Positions 5,049-5,813 of a DNA stretch of 5,813 bases are shown here, piece by piece. The stretch spans positions 1 to 5,813 of the forward strand of contig CALZDK010000122.1 of NCBI GenBank assembly GCA_945637645.1, given 5' to 3'. The stretch comes from an uncultured Prevotella sp. (GTDB taxonomy: Bacteria > Bacteroidota > Bacteroidia > Bacteroidales > Bacteroidaceae). The notes below the pieces were generated by a model that saw only the letters and a program-made list of their open reading frames with translations, had not been told where the DNA came from and did not search any database. Position numbers and translations under genes: made by a program. Each line of letters begins with the position of its first letter. Positions within the stretch are counted from its first letter, which is position 1.

Positions 5049-5813
5049 GTTGTCGTCGGATAGCTGCTGCTGGCAAGCAGTGGCGTGTTGGTCTGGCGGT
5101 CGTAGTAGGCGCTTATGGTGAGTAGGCGCGAGAGGGTGTAGTCTGCCATGAACGAGAGCTTGAAGGCTGAGTTGCCGCTGTTTGCCGTGCTTGTCACTGT
5201 GGCGATGTCGCGTGTTATCGATGCCTGCTTGCGGAAAGAAATGTCGAGACGGAGGTTGAGGTCGTGGTTCACTCCCGACTTTCTCGTGCTTGTTGTCGTG
5301 GCTTTGCTCTCTGAAGCCTTTTTCCCGGTCTGTGTCTTCTTTATCTTTCGTGATGTTTTTCCGGAGAAGAGGTTGAAGTCGCTTAGCTTGTATGCCAAGC
5401 CGACAACCCAATCCTTGCTCAGTGCCTCGTTAATCTGGATGCTGGTCATGCTGAGGCTCAGCACACGGGTGGTGCGGTATTCGAGTTTGCAGGTAAGGTT
5501 GTTATGCATCGTGAGGTCGATGCCCAGGAGCGGAGCGAACGACTCGTTGATGCTCACGGTGCTGATGTTGTACATAGAGTTTGGCACCGGATTGCCCGTG
5601 GAGGCATCGGTGATGAATCCCAGTCCGTTCATATATTCCTGGAAGGTGCTGTAGGAAGCATAGCTGCCCACCGCGAACACGCTCTTGTAGGCGTGGCGCA
5701 GGGTGATGTTCTTGAAGTGGTCGCGCAGCCAAGGCAGTTTGCTGAGTCCTGTGTAGCGAAGCGACCAGTTGGGCAACATCCGCTTCAAGGCAGGGAAAAT
5801 GTCAAGTGACGAA
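5006..5813 (-). CDS. sprA: SprA/Sov, type IX secretion outer-membrane translocon (C-terminal part)
   Basis: The last 268 residues of a very large protein; the frame is open to the right edge (SSLDIFPALKRMLPNW at the edge), so the start lies outside the window. SprA, called Sov in Porphyromonas, is the giant single-chain beta-barrel through which type IX secretion substrates cross the outer membrane. The fragment contains stretches typical of its C-terminus: LPNWSLRYTGLSKLPW, HAYKSVFAVGSY, YSTFQEYMNGLGFI, STVSINESFAPLLGIDLT, and YRTTRVLSLSMTSIQINEA. Then comes a low-complexity Lys/Ser/Thr loop (KKTQTGKKASESKATT) and final strands ending SLKFSLTR. Alternating hydrophobic and polar residues fit barrel strands. 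A nearby TTG (5786-5788) is an internal Leu codon, not a start. It converges on the DUF4435-like gene and overlaps it by 43 bp with no terminator hairpin visible between them. Confidence 0.9.
   Translation of the reverse strand, partial: SSLDIFPALKRMLPNWSLRYTGLSKLPWLRDHFKNITLRHAYKSVFAVGSYASYSTFQEYMNGLGFITDASTGNPVPNSMYNISTVSINESFAPLLGIDLTMHNNLTCKLEYRTTRVLSLSMTSIQINEALSKDWVVGLAYKLSDFNLFSGKTSRKIKKTQTGKKASESKATTTSTRKSGVNHDLNLRLDISFRKQASITRDIATVTSTANSGNSAFKLSFMADYTLSRLLTISAYYDRQTNTPLLASSSYPTTTQDFGVSLKFSLTR

Noticed and set aside
4794..5411. 205-codon minus-strand frame at the sprA / DUF4435 junction
   Set aside because: It is out of frame with sprA on the same strand, crosses the gene boundary and has low-complexity Arg/His/Gln composition.

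Overview
The window looks like chromosomal DNA of a Bacteroidales bacterium, most likely Prevotella or a close relative. Three things point there: the C-terminal end of the type IX secretion translocon SprA/Sov, an OmpA-type porin with a Pro/Glu linker, and Bacteroidetes-type promoters. The promoters carry a TAnnTTTG -7 box, every copy seen here extends to TAnnTTTGCA, and Shine-Dalgarno signals are mostly weak.

Layout from left to right. Positions 1-385 hold no convincing complete gene. The left part has three inverted repeats (37-136) and perhaps the first codons of a leftward gene (1-35). The right part (137-320) is featureless, and an intrinsic terminator (321-352) ends the leftward operon. 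That operon runs 1909 to 386 on the minus strand: a small lipoprotein of unknown function followed after 30 bp by an OmpA-family outer-membrane protein. It has a long leader (1910 to about 2100) with two candidate promoters, a perfect hairpin and a possible small upstream ORF. Next comes a leftward EamA/DMT-family transporter (2171-3091).

Divergent from the transporter, across 85 bp holding two interlocked promoters, is a rightward two-gene unit: a compact 273-residue ABC-type ATPase (3177-3998) and a 340-residue DUF4435/TOPRIM-like protein (4026-5048). The last gene is sprA/sov (5006 to beyond the right edge, minus strand); its 3' end overlaps the DUF4435-like gene tail-to-tail by 43 bp.

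The most interesting element is the ATPase plus TOPRIM-like pair. It has the same two-component logic as PARIS (AriA/AriB) and OLD-family anti-phage systems, but the ATPase is short and the pair sits between chromosomal genes with no mobile-element signature. It could be a compact defence or surveillance module, or a conserved housekeeping pair. The sequence alone does not decide this.
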